From Septoria linicola (Eukaryota > Ascomycota > Dothideomycetes > Mycosphaerellales > Mycosphaerellaceae): a stretch of DNA of 64,000 nt. The translations under genes and the position numbers were made by a program. Below are positions 12,770-22,295 of the stretch, piece after piece. The stretch covers positions 1,364,001 to 1,428,000 of the forward strand of contig CP099420.1 in assembly GCA_024114885.1 (NCBI GenBank), written 5' to 3'. Positions within the stretch are counted from its first letter, which is position 1. Each line of letters begins with the position of its first letter. The notes below the pieces were generated by a model. It was given only the letters and a program-made list of their open reading frames with translations. It was not told the DNA's origin and did not search any database.

Positions 12770-13066
12770 AGTAGCGAGTATATAGAGAGTGTATAGAGAG
12801 TATAAGGCGTGGATGTAATATAAACTATCATTGAATCATTGAGAAATCTTCATGTCTCGGTGGGACGTATGGGCCTCGGTAGGTCCATCGAGTGGGTCTT
12901 GGCGGCTATCTCGGACAGCGGTTAACTTAGTGTACTAAGGAGCGTGAGAGTGGTCGGCCAGTCTGCACTTTCTGCACTTCTCCCCATCGAACAACGTCGG
13001 GAAGGGGCGACCACATTCCATATATCAGCTCCTTCTTTCCTCCACGTCAGCTTCAATCGACACACG

Positions 13067-14538
13067 ATGGCCACCTTTCGTACAAGACCCAGTACCATGA
13101 CCAGCACTCTCTTCTGCCTATCTCTCCTCTTCTCCGCCGTCTACGCTCACGGTGGCCACGATGAAGTCCCGGAAGGAGAAGCCATCTCTCCCGAGCCCAT
13201 CGACAGCACGCTCTGGGCGCACATCCTCGTCCAGTCCTTCGCATGGGGCATCCTCTTTCCTACTGGCATGGTACTTGGTCTTGTCCGCTCGCGATGGCAT
13301 GTCCCAACGCAAATCGCTGCTACGGCCATCGCAGTTCCGGGCTACTTTCTCGGACATGCTCACAAGGGGAGACAATTTGGGCCGAATGTCCACGCAAAGT
13401 TTGCCAACTTGCTGATGCTGATGTTGATTGCACAAGTCGTGCTGGGTGTATACTTGAGGATGCATATCGAGCGAGGCTTCCTGGGCACGATTCGAAAAGG
13501 GCTGGTCAAGGCACATGCTATCCTTGGAGGACTGATGCCTGTGGTTACCTGGGTGCAGTTCCTGTTCGGCGGCATCGCGGCGCAAGGCTTCTGTCAGGGA
13601 GACCACTTGGGACAGTGCCTTGCCCACTTCATCATGGGATCGGCCTTTATTGGATATGGCATAGTCATGACACTTTTGCTGCTGAATGGTCAACCCTTCC
13701 TGGCAAGAACAGGTAGAAGTCAAGAGTTCTGGGACAGTCTGATCATCGCTCTGTGGGGATGCGTCAATACCTTTACTGAACACCGATGGGGTGGCCCTTG
13801 GGTTGCCAACGATCTGCAGCACACGTCCATGGGCATCATCTGGTGGGCCGCTGGTCTGGTCGGAATCTGGTTGTCAAGAGATAGACAAGGTCGACCGAAG
13901 AGAAATGTCATTCCAGGTATCGTCATCTTCATGACTGGATGGGGAATGTCTGGTCATCCGCAAACCCTCGCGTTGAGCACCCACGTCCATGCTGTCTTTG
14001 GTTACACCCTCATGGCTGCTGGTCTGACCAGGATTATTGAGATCTCGTTTGTCCTCAAGGACAAGAACACCCTGGTTGGTCCTGAAGGAGGTGATGTGGA
14101 TCTCGAGATCAACAGCTTCCAGTTCCTGCCGCCTTTCCTGCTCTTTGCCGCTGGCTTCATGTTCATGGGTGCTACGGAAGAGCAGATGAAGCTGTTGGCA
14201 AGCAACAACGTCACACATGTGTCGTACATACTGATCTTGTACAGCATTGCTTTCCTGCTGTTCTTGTGTAAGTCTAGCCGAGGTATCATATGCCGTGCAA
14301 TGCTAACAGTCCTACAGATGTTAACATGCTTCTGACCCTATACTCAGCGTACAAGGATCCAAACGCTGTAGCCAAAGCAATCAAGCTGGACGACGAAGAG
14401 CGCCCTCGTGCCAACGGCCACGCTAGAATACCCAATGCTGCAGATCGCCAAGCCGCCGATGCTGAGGAGTTTGAGCTGGAAGGGCTGATGAGTGACGATG
14501 ACGAACCCAAGCTAAATGGAAAGCCGAGAGCGGCATGA
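13067..14538 (+). CDS. YTP1-like multi-pass membrane protein (DUF2427 / Ytp1 C-terminal)
   Basis: Two exons, 13067-14267 and 14318-14538, give 473 residues. The intron is 50 nt (GTAAGT, branch GCTAAC, CTACAG). The protein has a signal-like start ending YAHGGHDE, then about ten hydrophobic helices. Strong family marks are FPTGMVLGL, HAHKGRQFGPN, GGIAAQGFCQGDH, FIMGSAFIGYG, WGCVNTFTEHRWG and TRIIEI, all typical of the DUF2427 plus Ytp1-like pairing of fungi. The His-rich helices resemble cytochrome b561-type proteins; the biochemical role is not known to me. I chose the ATG at 13,067 (context CACACGATGG) over the in-frame ATG at 12,944; one at 13,097 is also possible. The cytosolic tail is acidic. 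It is the first gene after the RIP island, about 280 bp away, yet shows no RIP. Confidence 0.9.
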
Positions 14539-14743
14539 TCGAGCAGCAGTCTTGCATTTGTTTTGTCCAGCGTATGTATAGCACATGAAGAAACGTTCTT
14601 CCTCTTCATTTCTCCTTATTGTCTCGTATCCAATCTCTCTGCTGACTTACAAGACCAATTCGAGGCGTAGGACAAAGGAAGGCTCATCTAGAACAAAGCA
14701 GATCTGCCACTTTGTACCCCATCCTCCTCTCCTCCACCAATAC

Positions 14744-15178
14744 TCAATCCTTATGCCCCGCCACATACACCGCAGCAGGAAACGCCACCACCGCAACGAG
14801 CGCAAGCATACAAATGACAAAAATCCTATATCGCGCATCCTGCGCAATCGTCGTAGTATCCCTCCACATCGACCAAAAGCTCGTTCCGCTCACTCTGATG
14901 GCGATGCGATTCTGCGCGGCGGAGGCAGTCGTGGTGGCGTGGTCGGTGGCCGGAGCGGAGAGAGCATCTGCTCCTCCCTGGGTGCTGGTGATGGGGCTGT
15001 CCGTCTGGTAGTATGTGGGAGGATCGAGCTGCGCGTAGGGAGGCGGTGCGGCGCCGCGTTCGAGGTCGATGGTTTCGAAGTCGATCATGTTGTAGTGCTT
15101 TACTTGGTTAGTGTAGATCTTAGAAGAAGGGGTTTGGGGTGGATGGGGTACTTCTTCTGCGGCTTGACGGGCTGGCAT
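14744..15178 (-). CDS. Small tail-anchored hypothetical protein
   Basis: A 144-residue frame from an ATG at 15,178 (A at -3). The open frame extends upstream to about 15,436 but has no ATG there, so the shorter start is preferred; an upstream exon joined at CTGCAG near 15,420 is an alternative. The protein is Pro/Thr-rich and probably disordered up to about residue 105 (AAPPPYAQLDPPTYY), then has WSMWRDTTTIAQDARYR and one C-terminal helix (IFVICMLALVAVVAFPAAVYV) followed by four residues. That layout predicts a tail-anchored or single-pass protein. Family not recognised. It is convergent with the YTP1-like gene. Confidence 0.6.
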   Translation of the reverse strand: MPARQAAEEVPHPPQTPSSKIYTNQVKHYNMIDFETIDLERGAAPPPYAQLDPPTYYQTDSPITSTQGGADALSAPATDHATTTASAAQNRIAIRVSGTSFWSMWRDTTTIAQDARYRIFVICMLALVAVVAFPAAVYVAGHKD

Positions 15179-15868
15179 TGTGTCGCGGATGGATGGTGGG
15201 TTGGCGTTGTGGAGTGTTTGGTTGATGGAGTGGCTCTGAGTGGATGGATTAAGGGGGTCGGTCGAGGTGGTGCGGTCGATATAGCGCAGTTCGATCGATG
15301 AATGGAGGGCGTACGACTTGGTCAAAGACTCGAGGCTGTCCGGAGGGGCTGGTATGATGCTGTTCTTTTCGAAAATGCTGGTGTTGCTGACAGTGTTGAA
15401 CAGAGACAGGCCTTGGCGTAGCTGCAGGCAGTACAAACAGCAAATCAGCTACGCCCTTAGCTGCAGACGCTCCGACACTGTGGCAGAGGCTTGATGAGCT
15501 GCTCAAAGCCTTCACGGCGGCTACGACCTCTCCATGCTCTGACGGAGCCCCGTGCACTGCTTGCTGATTGAAGAAGCATCGCTGGCCATACCATAGCGTC
15601 AGCATCTTGCTGAACCCGCTGCCCACATAGCGCCGCTTTGCTTCGACAGTCTACAGAGGTCGCAATCGACCATGTTGTTGTGGTGGCAACCTCGTTTGAC
15701 TTCACGGCAGCCATCGGTCCAGCCTTTTTACTTCCAGCCCTCGAGTTTGACCCTATGAATTCGTCTTCGCACACGCCTTCACATCAACACATCAGCTATC
15801 ACGCTTACACTGTACCCATTTCACTTCACGCTCACAATCTCCCTCACGTCCACTTTCGCTCTATCACA

Positions 15869-16468
15869 ATGGCAGACTTGCAGAACAGCGTTCCCGCGAC
15901 CCCCTGAGGCGCTGTGCCAGTTGCCAGCGCTTCCCACCGGCGGTATTCTGGTATCGAGTCCGGAGATTCCAAAGAGAATGGAAGCGAGATAGACAGTTCG
16001 GACTCCTCCACTGACGATGAGACCGACGACGAGGATGAGGAGGACGACGACGACGACGACGCGCAGGATCTCGCTGTGAAGCCTGCAAAATCGACGAGCA
16101 GTCCGGTAAGCATCTCAAAATCTGTCTCGGCCACAATCTTGTGCCCGAAATCGTGCTCTTCTCTCTAGGAATCGGTACGCACTAGCGTGACAGGGGCGGA
16201 GAACACGAGCAAACTCGTTCGAGAGCATCGCAGAGATACTTTTTCTAAGCTTGACTTGGTCAAAATGACTTGCTGACCATGCAAACATAGCGTGTACTAT
16301 GCCAATAGGTGCAAGTATTGGCAGCAAATCTGTTCAGAATATCGTAAAGAGACTTCCATCGAGCTTTGCTTATTACCTGAACCTTTGTGGTTCACATTGT
16401 GTTTTCTCTCTCGGGGAAACGTCACATACTACGCCAACAGGATCAAGCAAAACGAGCAATTTTGGTAG
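15869..16468 (+). pseudogene. Acidic hypothetical gene interrupted by an in-frame TGA
   Basis: An ATG at 15,869 in good context (ATCACAATGG) begins MADLQNSVPATP, then hits TGA at 15,905-15,907. The same frame continues at once with GAVPVASASHRRYSG and a Ser/Asp/Glu tract (12 acidic residues in a row near 16,030-16,070) up to a GTAAGC donor at 16,106. A plausible acceptor is CTCTCTAG at 16,168. The later exon structure is unclear; a second intron could end at AAACATAG near 16,290, followed by an open stretch stopping at 16,466-16,468. No intron can remove the TGA. It would read as Arg if T were C. Either a recent pseudogene, a sequencing error or stop readthrough. Confidence 0.45.
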
Positions 16469-16557
16469 CTAACAAGACAGAGTAAGATCGCAGCGCCTCC
16501 AATCGATCTTGCTAAAGAGCTAGCAGTGTTGGTTTTCGGGTATAAGGAGCGTTCGTA

Positions 16558-16982
16558 TCATTTTCCACCACTTCGCGGCATTTCTCCAACATGATTTTGA
16601 TGCCAGTAGTACTCCCCGTCTGCCTCCCTGATCAATCTCTCGACTCCCGCCAGTCCGCCTTCCGGCTCCCTGCCTAGCAGCTTCTCCAAGTCACCGCTAG
16701 TCGTAGCCGCATCTCCATCACGAACAGAGGAGATTCCCAACATTTCGAAAAGCGGAGAGGAGGGTGGGAGGGGAAGTGTAATCTGCGAGGCGGAAATGGG
16801 TGTGCCGAGGGGGGGAGGTGTAGTAGTGGGCAAGGGAAAGGGAAGGGTTGCGGGATGTGGCAATGATGGAGGACGGGGGGATGTTGTGGAACGTGCAGCA
16901 TTTCCGAGAGGATCTTGGTGCCGAGGGCGCCGGGTTACGCCGGTGATGAGGTTAGATTGTGCGTGGAGAGGGAGGAGGGCAT
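16558..16982 (-). pseudogene. Decayed NmrA/quinone-oxidoreductase-like NAD(P)-binding gene
   Basis: Starting at an ATG at 16,982 the three frames together spell pieces of an NmrA-type (YtfG/QOR2-like) dehydrogenase. One frame gives NLITGVT, another GALGTKILSEMLH, and the third SSIIATSRNPS and FRLADYTSPPTLLSAF. These correspond to the first beta-strand with its glycine motif, the following helix, the second strand with the R of NADP binding, and the next helix. The C-terminal frame has DLEKLLGREPEGG and YYWHQNH. At least three frame changes are needed, and the whole locus is only about 142 codons where the family has roughly 290, so the middle is missing. Recognition is by pattern memory. Confidence 0.55.
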
Positions 16983-17435
16983 GGTTGATGGAATAGTCTG
17001 TAGAGTGGTGGAAGATTGTTGCTTGTCGCTTCGCTTGTCTTCTTGGTGCGCTTGATGATGTATCGAGATTGTGATTGTGGATGTGCTTGTTACAACATCG
17101 CGCCCCCTTCCTCGCCGCCGTCTCTCATGTATTGCCTGGTTTCACTCTCATGGTAAGCAAGTCGACCTGTCGCCCCACAGGGCAAGATGTCAAAGGGTCA
17201 ATCATTGCCAGGTTGGGGAAAAGGTCAGCATCTGCTTAGAAAATCACAGTGGAGCCCAAGGCCATTCGTCAATAGTCATGCTGGACACAGTCGTCAACAG
17301 GTCAAAGTAGCTCGGGTTTCCTTTACGAAGTCGCCAAAGTTGTGCGCGTGGATAACCACATTTGAAAGCCGCGCAAGTCTTGCGAGCCATTGTGACATTC
17401 GCTGCACCGTGATTCATATCGTCGTGTACATTCAT

Positions 17436-20400
17436 TCATCCCGGCTCGTCCCTCGTCAGAAACACCTCCATCACATCTATTCTCTTCTTCTCTTGTGTAG
17501 CTCTACTCTTCTCGCCGGCTACTTCCGGCGTCCTGATCACAACAGGCGCAAACACTTCCGCCAGCGCTCTCGCGTTCTTACTAGAGCTTACACCTGCTAC
17601 TTGTGCAGTTTTACCGCCTTTCCACGTGGCGATTCTCTTCAGACCGCCAAAAGCCTTCTTCGTAGGACTTAGAGGGCTGGCAATGCTCGGCACTTCTTCG
17701 ATCGCAGCACGTTTGTTGCCCGATACTTCCTGGATCATGCGTTCCAGCATACTCGTGATCAGAACAAAACTGATGCTGTGGCTCGGAGAGCTTGATAGTA
17801 TCTCCTGGACACTAGTTCGCTGATCGTCGTTGGTGCGTTTTGACTTCGTCTTCTCAAGACTGTTCAGGTGCGCATCGATCTCTGTCCATAGCTCACCCGT
17901 TATGACTCCATCAGGCATGCTGCGCAGGAACATCAGTAGGAGAGAGCTCAGGACATAAAGCCGCTCGATCCTGGGCACAGTGTCTGGCAAGGAAGCTTCG
18001 AGTGGTGCGTCAGAGTCAAGAGCGTCACACGCTTGGCTGAGCGCAGCGTCCCACTCCGGACTGTCGCGTTGTGACCAGCACTCAGCGTCAAAAGGCCAAG
18101 CTGGGAGCATATCCCAAGGAGCTGTAGGCGGAACCACCACGCCCATACTCTCGAAGCTCGTCTTCACGCTAGATACGCTTGTTCTTGGCGAACTTGGCGT
18201 GCTGGCTGTGGGTGTGGGCGGCACATCGTGCATCATCTCCCATTCAGCAACAACTCTCGTGCTCAGCTCTTCTATTGCCTCCGTCAGTCTAAACAGCTCG
18301 CGCGGAGCAGAGAAACGTACGGGAAGCTCATTCTCGGTACTACTCTTTGCGCTCTTCGCACTTCTTGCACTCTTCGCACTTCCATTTGACTGCACCCTGC
18401 TCAGATCTGTATCGCCACTTGTACCTGATGCAAGGGCAGTGGTAGCACTGACAGCATGGACGGCGTTCTTGATAGGTGCATTTTCCTTCCCATGCTTGTC
18501 GCTCGGCCTTTGTCCTTGGAGCTTACGAATTCCACCCTCGGGTATGCGTATGAGTGTGTCAATGGTCCGTGCGAGACTGCTTTCTAGCCAGTGGCCTCGG
18601 ATGGGGATGAAATGGTCCCGACCATTCTCGATACGAAGCACAAGAATATCGTCCACATCAGGCTTGCCTTTCGCATTGAAGTTGCGCACATCGTTCATGT
18701 TGGAGATCTTGAGGTCAAGCTCTACCATGGCCGTCTCTCCAGGCTCAAGTGTGATGTTTGGTGAGGAGGAAGCTGTATTCGCAATCTCAATACCTTCGAT
18801 CTTGATCGTTAGCCATCGCGGAGCGATACCTGCCTGCTCTTCCGATTGCACTGGTCTTTCAATGAAGCTAAAGTTGGCCGGCACACGGCTAGTGTTCGCG
18901 ATGGTCAGTGAGCGTTGCTTGACCTGCATCCACCTGACGTCGCCAAACGACACGCCTTCGTCGGTCCGGCCGCCTGGCAGGCTTTCGTCAGATGTAGCGG
19001 CTGATGTGTGAGTCTGCTTGTCGACTACTATTGTGACATTAGGCCGCCCCTCATTCTCAGCCTTGTCCAGCTCCTTTGCACACTCAGCGTGTATCTGAGC
19101 CTTGAGCTCTGGCACTACAGCATCATACTTGAGCATGAAGCTTGCATCCAGTGGCTTGTGGTCTGACGAGAGCACCCGCTGATGTGCTGTGTAGTATTCC
19201 ATAGTGAGCTCATCCTCGAAGCCTTCCCGTGTCACGACGACTGCACTGCTGCTATCTTCGGCCGCATCATCATACTCATCGTATTCGTCATAACTGCCAG
19301 TCGCGCCATCCGTGTCAGGATCGTAGTCGTATAGCACATCCTCCTCTGAAGCGGCTTGATCTATTCCGCTTGCCCTCATCTCTTCGTCCTTTTTGCGGGC
19401 AGATTGTTCTTCACGAACCTTGGCTTCATATGCCAACTTGTCCTTTCGGGTGCGGTACAGGATGCGATCACACCAAGAGGGTGCGCGCTTCTTCTCAGAG
19501 CTGTCAAATACGCCCACGCTCCCAGCATCGTACTTGTAGGTTGGTAAGAATGTGATTGGACCTTCCCTCCAGCCATCGTGGAAGGCCTTGCGTTTATGCA
19601 TTTGCTGCCGCAGCTCGTCATGAGGCAGGAGAGAATCGAGCGTAGTCTGAAGAGCCGCTGGGTCTTCTTTGGCTTGGATGTCGTCTAGCAAAGTGTTGGG
19701 CCTTGAGCTGTCGCTGCTCTTCCACGGATTGCCATTTTGGTCGAATGCAAGTCGGTCCTTGACAGATGCAGTGGCTTGCTTGACTTCATCTTCTATCGTT
19801 CTCGAAGCTGGTTGGCTGAGGTCGTACTGGTTTCGGGTGTGAAGCATTAACAACCTCCTCACATCATCACCGGGTATGCCTTCCATCCGAAAATTGAGGT
19901 CCCCGCACCAAAAGGCAAAGTCCTCATCTCCAATCATTTCTCCTGAAGACTGGTTCAGATCCATGGCGTCTTTTATGGGCTCGAACTTGGTGCGCTGGAC
20001 GATCTGCTGTGCATCCCAGATTCTCCTTTCCAGAGCAGTCTTATCTGCCCCAGCCGCAAGATGGCTGTTCACGAAGATGAGCCTGGTCGTGTCTCCAAGC
20101 ACCAATCGAGCAGTCACAGCGCCTTTGTTGCCCATGTATCCGAAAACACCCGTGCCAACACTCGTAGTGCTGACAGCTTTCACATCTCTGGCCACTACAG
20201 GAGAAGCGTACACCAGGAGCAAGAGTCCAATCAGCTGCTGTTCTGCAACCAGCTGGTAGCCACTGGGTAAAGCCTCTTGCATGGCCTCCTTCCACTTGTT
20301 CGCCGCAGCAGGATCGGTGTATGGTTTGAGAGCCTCGCCCACAGCAGTAATGTCCACGACTTCTTGAAGACCCAGAACATAGAGGCCCACGTCCTCATCG

Positions 20401-20846
20401 TGGGGTAGAACACTTTCATCCCCTCTGGGCAGCGTCTCCTTCTTACGCTCATACCTGCTTTCTTGCTCGGTAGCATCTTCGACCACTGCCGTGCGGTCTT
20501 CGATATTCGTGGCTCCCGTCAAGTCGTCAGCTACACCCTTGCCTCCAACGAACCACGCTCCGACGTCCTGTTCCGTGCCTTTGATGGCTGCAGTGTTCCA
20601 CGTCCCGATCTTGATACGAACATGCTTGGGTCGGACAAACTCTGCTCTGCGAGCATACACAGCTTGGGACAGACTCTGGAAAGTGACTTCGTTCTGCTCG
20701 TCCTCATGCTCCTGGCTGATATCGTCGTGGTCGCGTGGGATCGGCGTGGTTGGAAAGGCGCCAGGCACGTCTTGCATCAGACTCGACGAGCTGGCATTGG
20801 AAGCACCACGCGAATGTTTTGACTTGAGGGAATTAGAGGTAGACAT
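17436..20846 (-). CDS. Inositol polyphosphate 5-phosphatase, OCRL/INPP5B type
   Basis: Single exon, 1,136 residues. It removes the 5-phosphate from phosphoinositides such as PI(4,5)P2 at membranes. The catalytic domain (about 77-600) has the expected blocks in order: GTWN (81-84), LGLQE, GNKGAV, NSHLAAG, FWCGDLNFR (near 313), PSWCDRIL (near 457) and SSDHKP (near 562). An acidic insert separates the last two. An ASH (immunoglobulin-like) domain follows at about 632-752 (ending IPIRGHW). The C-terminal part (about 850-1040) resembles the inactive RhoGAP-like module of OCRL, with LRSMPDGVITGELW. This domain set separates it from synaptojanin types, which carry a Sac domain. It shares a 414-bp divergent promoter with DCP1. 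Confidence 0.93.
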   Translation of the reverse strand: MSTSNSLKSKHSRGASNASSSSLMQDVPGAFPTTPIPRDHDDISQEHEDEQNEVTFQSLSQAVYARRAEFVRPKHVRIKIGTWNTAAIKGTEQDVGAWFVGGKGVADDLTGATNIEDRTAVVEDATEQESRYERKKETLPRGDESVLPHDEDVGLYVLGLQEVVDITAVGEALKPYTDPAAANKWKEAMQEALPSGYQLVAEQQLIGLLLLVYASPVVARDVKAVSTTSVGTGVFGYMGNKGAVTARLVLGDTTRLIFVNSHLAAGADKTALERRIWDAQQIVQRTKFEPIKDAMDLNQSSGEMIGDEDFAFWCGDLNFRMEGIPGDDVRRLLMLHTRNQYDLSQPASRTIEDEVKQATASVKDRLAFDQNGNPWKSSDSSRPNTLLDDIQAKEDPAALQTTLDSLLPHDELRQQMHKRKAFHDGWREGPITFLPTYKYDAGSVGVFDSSEKKRAPSWCDRILYRTRKDKLAYEAKVREEQSARKKDEEMRASGIDQAASEEDVLYDYDPDTDGATGSYDEYDEYDDAAEDSSSAVVVTREGFEDELTMEYYTAHQRVLSSDHKPLDASFMLKYDAVVPELKAQIHAECAKELDKAENEGRPNVTIVVDKQTHTSAATSDESLPGGRTDEGVSFGDVRWMQVKQRSLTIANTSRVPANFSFIERPVQSEEQAGIAPRWLTIKIEGIEIANTASSSPNITLEPGETAMVELDLKISNMNDVRNFNAKGKPDVDDILVLRIENGRDHFIPIRGHWLESSLARTIDTLIRIPEGGIRKLQGQRPSDKHGKENAPIKNAVHAVSATTALASGTSGDTDLSRVQSNGSAKSARSAKSAKSSTENELPVRFSAPRELFRLTEAIEELSTRVVAEWEMMHDVPPTPTASTPSSPRTSVSSVKTSFESMGVVVPPTAPWDMLPAWPFDAECWSQRDSPEWDAALSQACDALDSDAPLEASLPDTVPRIERLYVLSSLLLMFLRSMPDGVITGELWTEIDAHLNSLEKTKSKRTNDDQRTSVQEILSSSPSHSISFVLITSMLERMIQEVSGNKRAAIEEVPSIASPLSPTKKAFGGLKRIATWKGGKTAQVAGVSSSKNARALAEVFAPVVIRTPEVAGEKSRATQEKKRIDVMEVFLTRDEPG

Positions 20847-21260
20847 GGTAGCTCCGGCGGTTCAGCAGCACTCCCAACAAAGGTGAACCCAAAGTCAATT
20901 GACAATCACACACACGTCTGCCAGACGTGACAGCTGCGGCGGGAGGATATTGTCATGCTGGCCGACAATGGTTCACATGCTCAAAGCCAAGACGGTGTAG
21001 TCAGCGCCTCATGATGAGCTTTGCAGAGGCAGCGTGTCACCGACGCGGTTCTAGAGGCTCTTGGAAGGGAAGGGAGGCTGAGGCTGTGCAGCAGGAGAAG
21101 AAATGCCACTCGACTTCTTGCCTTGCTTGATCGTCGAATCCACGGCGCTCAAACCTGATGTCATTCAGTACGGAGGGCTCCATACATCACTGAGACACAT
21201 TGTCCCAGCACTTGCTAACAACAACACTGATAACATCACTAGGTTACTGGACAGACAGTC

Positions 21261-22295
21261 ATGCCACCGAACAGAAAGAAATCGCGGCAACAGCCGGTGT
21301 CCATCAGCGACTACGAATCCGACACGGCGGCAGCAGGCCTCACGGACACACAACCATTCATTCCTGCTCCTCCAGTGCGAACCAATGAAGCGCTCAACTT
21401 ACTCGTTCTCCGCCGCTGGCAACCCAACGTTGTCGACATTCTGACAATTGCTCCGTTTGCTGTCGTCTACCTCTTCAGCGCCGAATCACAGGGCTGGGAG
21501 AAGTGCGAAGTGCAGGGATCGCTCTTTCTCTGTTCATTACAAAGTGATCCGGGAAGCAGCGGCTACAAGCTGCTCATCCTCAACAGGAAGGGGCTCGAGA
21601 ACTGGGAGTTCGACATCCAATCAGAAGACGCTATTCAGGTCACTGAGGAGTATGTCATTGTGCAGAAGGAAGACGAGCAAGGCGAACAGCAGATCTACGG
21701 CGTCTGGATCTTCGAGGAGAAAGGTGGGCATACGAGAGACGTGGTTGGGAGAGCTATTCTAGGCTGTGCACGGGAGGTCGAGGCTTTGGCTGATCAGCAG
21801 GAAGATTACGGAGGGGACGAGGTCTACGGGGAGGACACGGCGCAGGACGATGCCGCGGAGGGATACTCACGCCAGCAAGGAGATGATGTGAGAGAGAATT
21901 CGTGGCCGAGACAGGAGACTCCAAGACAAGAATCACATCATCAACAGCAGCAGCCATTTGGTATACCGCCTCAGCATCAGCCGCAAGGACAGCAGATCGA
22001 CCTGGCCGCATTGTTCGGAAAGTCAGCTCCGGCACCAAGCGTTCAGCCTCCTCCGACATCAATTAACATTGGAGGCACAAACTTCACTTCCACTCCGTTC
22101 ACCGAAGAGAGGTTAGCGGCTCAGAGTGCCATCCCTTCCCATCACGCTGGACCACGATTCCCGGCAAGTGGGGACACGGACTTCTTCAGAGGCACTAGCT
22201 CGCCTGCACAAGCACAGCCAACATATCACCAGCCACAACAGTCAATGCAGCAGAATACGCTGCTGGGCCTCTTCAATAACGCGAAGAGGGGATGA
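21261..22295 (+). CDS. mRNA decapping complex subunit Dcp1
   Basis: Single exon, 344 residues. Dcp1 activates Dcp2 in cytoplasmic 5' decapping. The N-terminal 170 residues form the EVH1-like Dcp1 fold: NLLVLRRWQPNVVDILTIAP, FAVVYLF, WEKCEVQGSLFLCS, then YKLLILNRKGLENW and YGVWIFEE. The remainder is Gln/Pro-rich and disordered, as in filamentous fungi, and ends with a short LLGLFNNAKRG element that may be a binding motif. The start is the first in-frame ATG (21,261). Divergent from the 5-phosphatase gene. Confidence 0.92.
   Translation: MPPNRKKSRQQPVSISDYESDTAAAGLTDTQPFIPAPPVRTNEALNLLVLRRWQPNVVDILTIAPFAVVYLFSAESQGWEKCEVQGSLFLCSLQSDPGSSGYKLLILNRKGLENWEFDIQSEDAIQVTEEYVIVQKEDEQGEQQIYGVWIFEEKGGHTRDVVGRAILGCAREVEALADQQEDYGGDEVYGEDTAQDDAAEGYSRQQGDDVRENSWPRQETPRQESHHQQQQPFGIPPQHQPQGQQIDLAALFGKSAPAPSVQPPPTSINIGGTNFTSTPFTEERLAAQSAIPSHHAGPRFPASGDTDFFRGTSSPAQAQPTYHQPQQSMQQNTLLGLFNNAKRG

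Larger units (their letters stand above)
1..12785. repeat. RIP-degraded transposon island, no intact gene
   Basis: No open frame of useful length exists on either strand here. CpA and TpG are almost absent (2 CpA and 0 TpG in bases 1-600 by eye) while TpA is in great excess and CpG is retained, so base composition is only moderately AT-rich. This is the known outcome of fungal repeat-induced point mutation, which turns CpA into TpA on both strands. TAG and TAA therefore litter every frame where CAG, CAA or TGG once stood. The edge is sharp: TpG reappears at about 12,789 and normal composition follows. Bases 1-3,050 and 10,650-12,450 contain no family I can name. Confidence 0.93.

Noticed and set aside
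1..12785. Centromere, telomere or mitochondrial insertion as explanation for the gene-free region
   Set aside because: No telomeric repeats, no mitochondrial genes; readable Ty3 remnants and the CpA/TpG purge explain it better. A centromeric location is not excluded but has no direct support.
13118..13822. 234-codon minus-strand open frame
   Set aside because: Antisense shadow of the YTP1-like gene, which is unambiguous on the plus strand.
14585..15301. 238-codon plus-strand open frame
   Set aside because: Arg/Gly-rich shadow of the tail-anchored protein gene on the minus strand; no ATG-context or domain.
17980..19011. 343-codon plus-strand open frame
   Set aside because: Lies fully antisense to the 5-phosphatase gene, which has unmistakable catalytic and ASH motifs.
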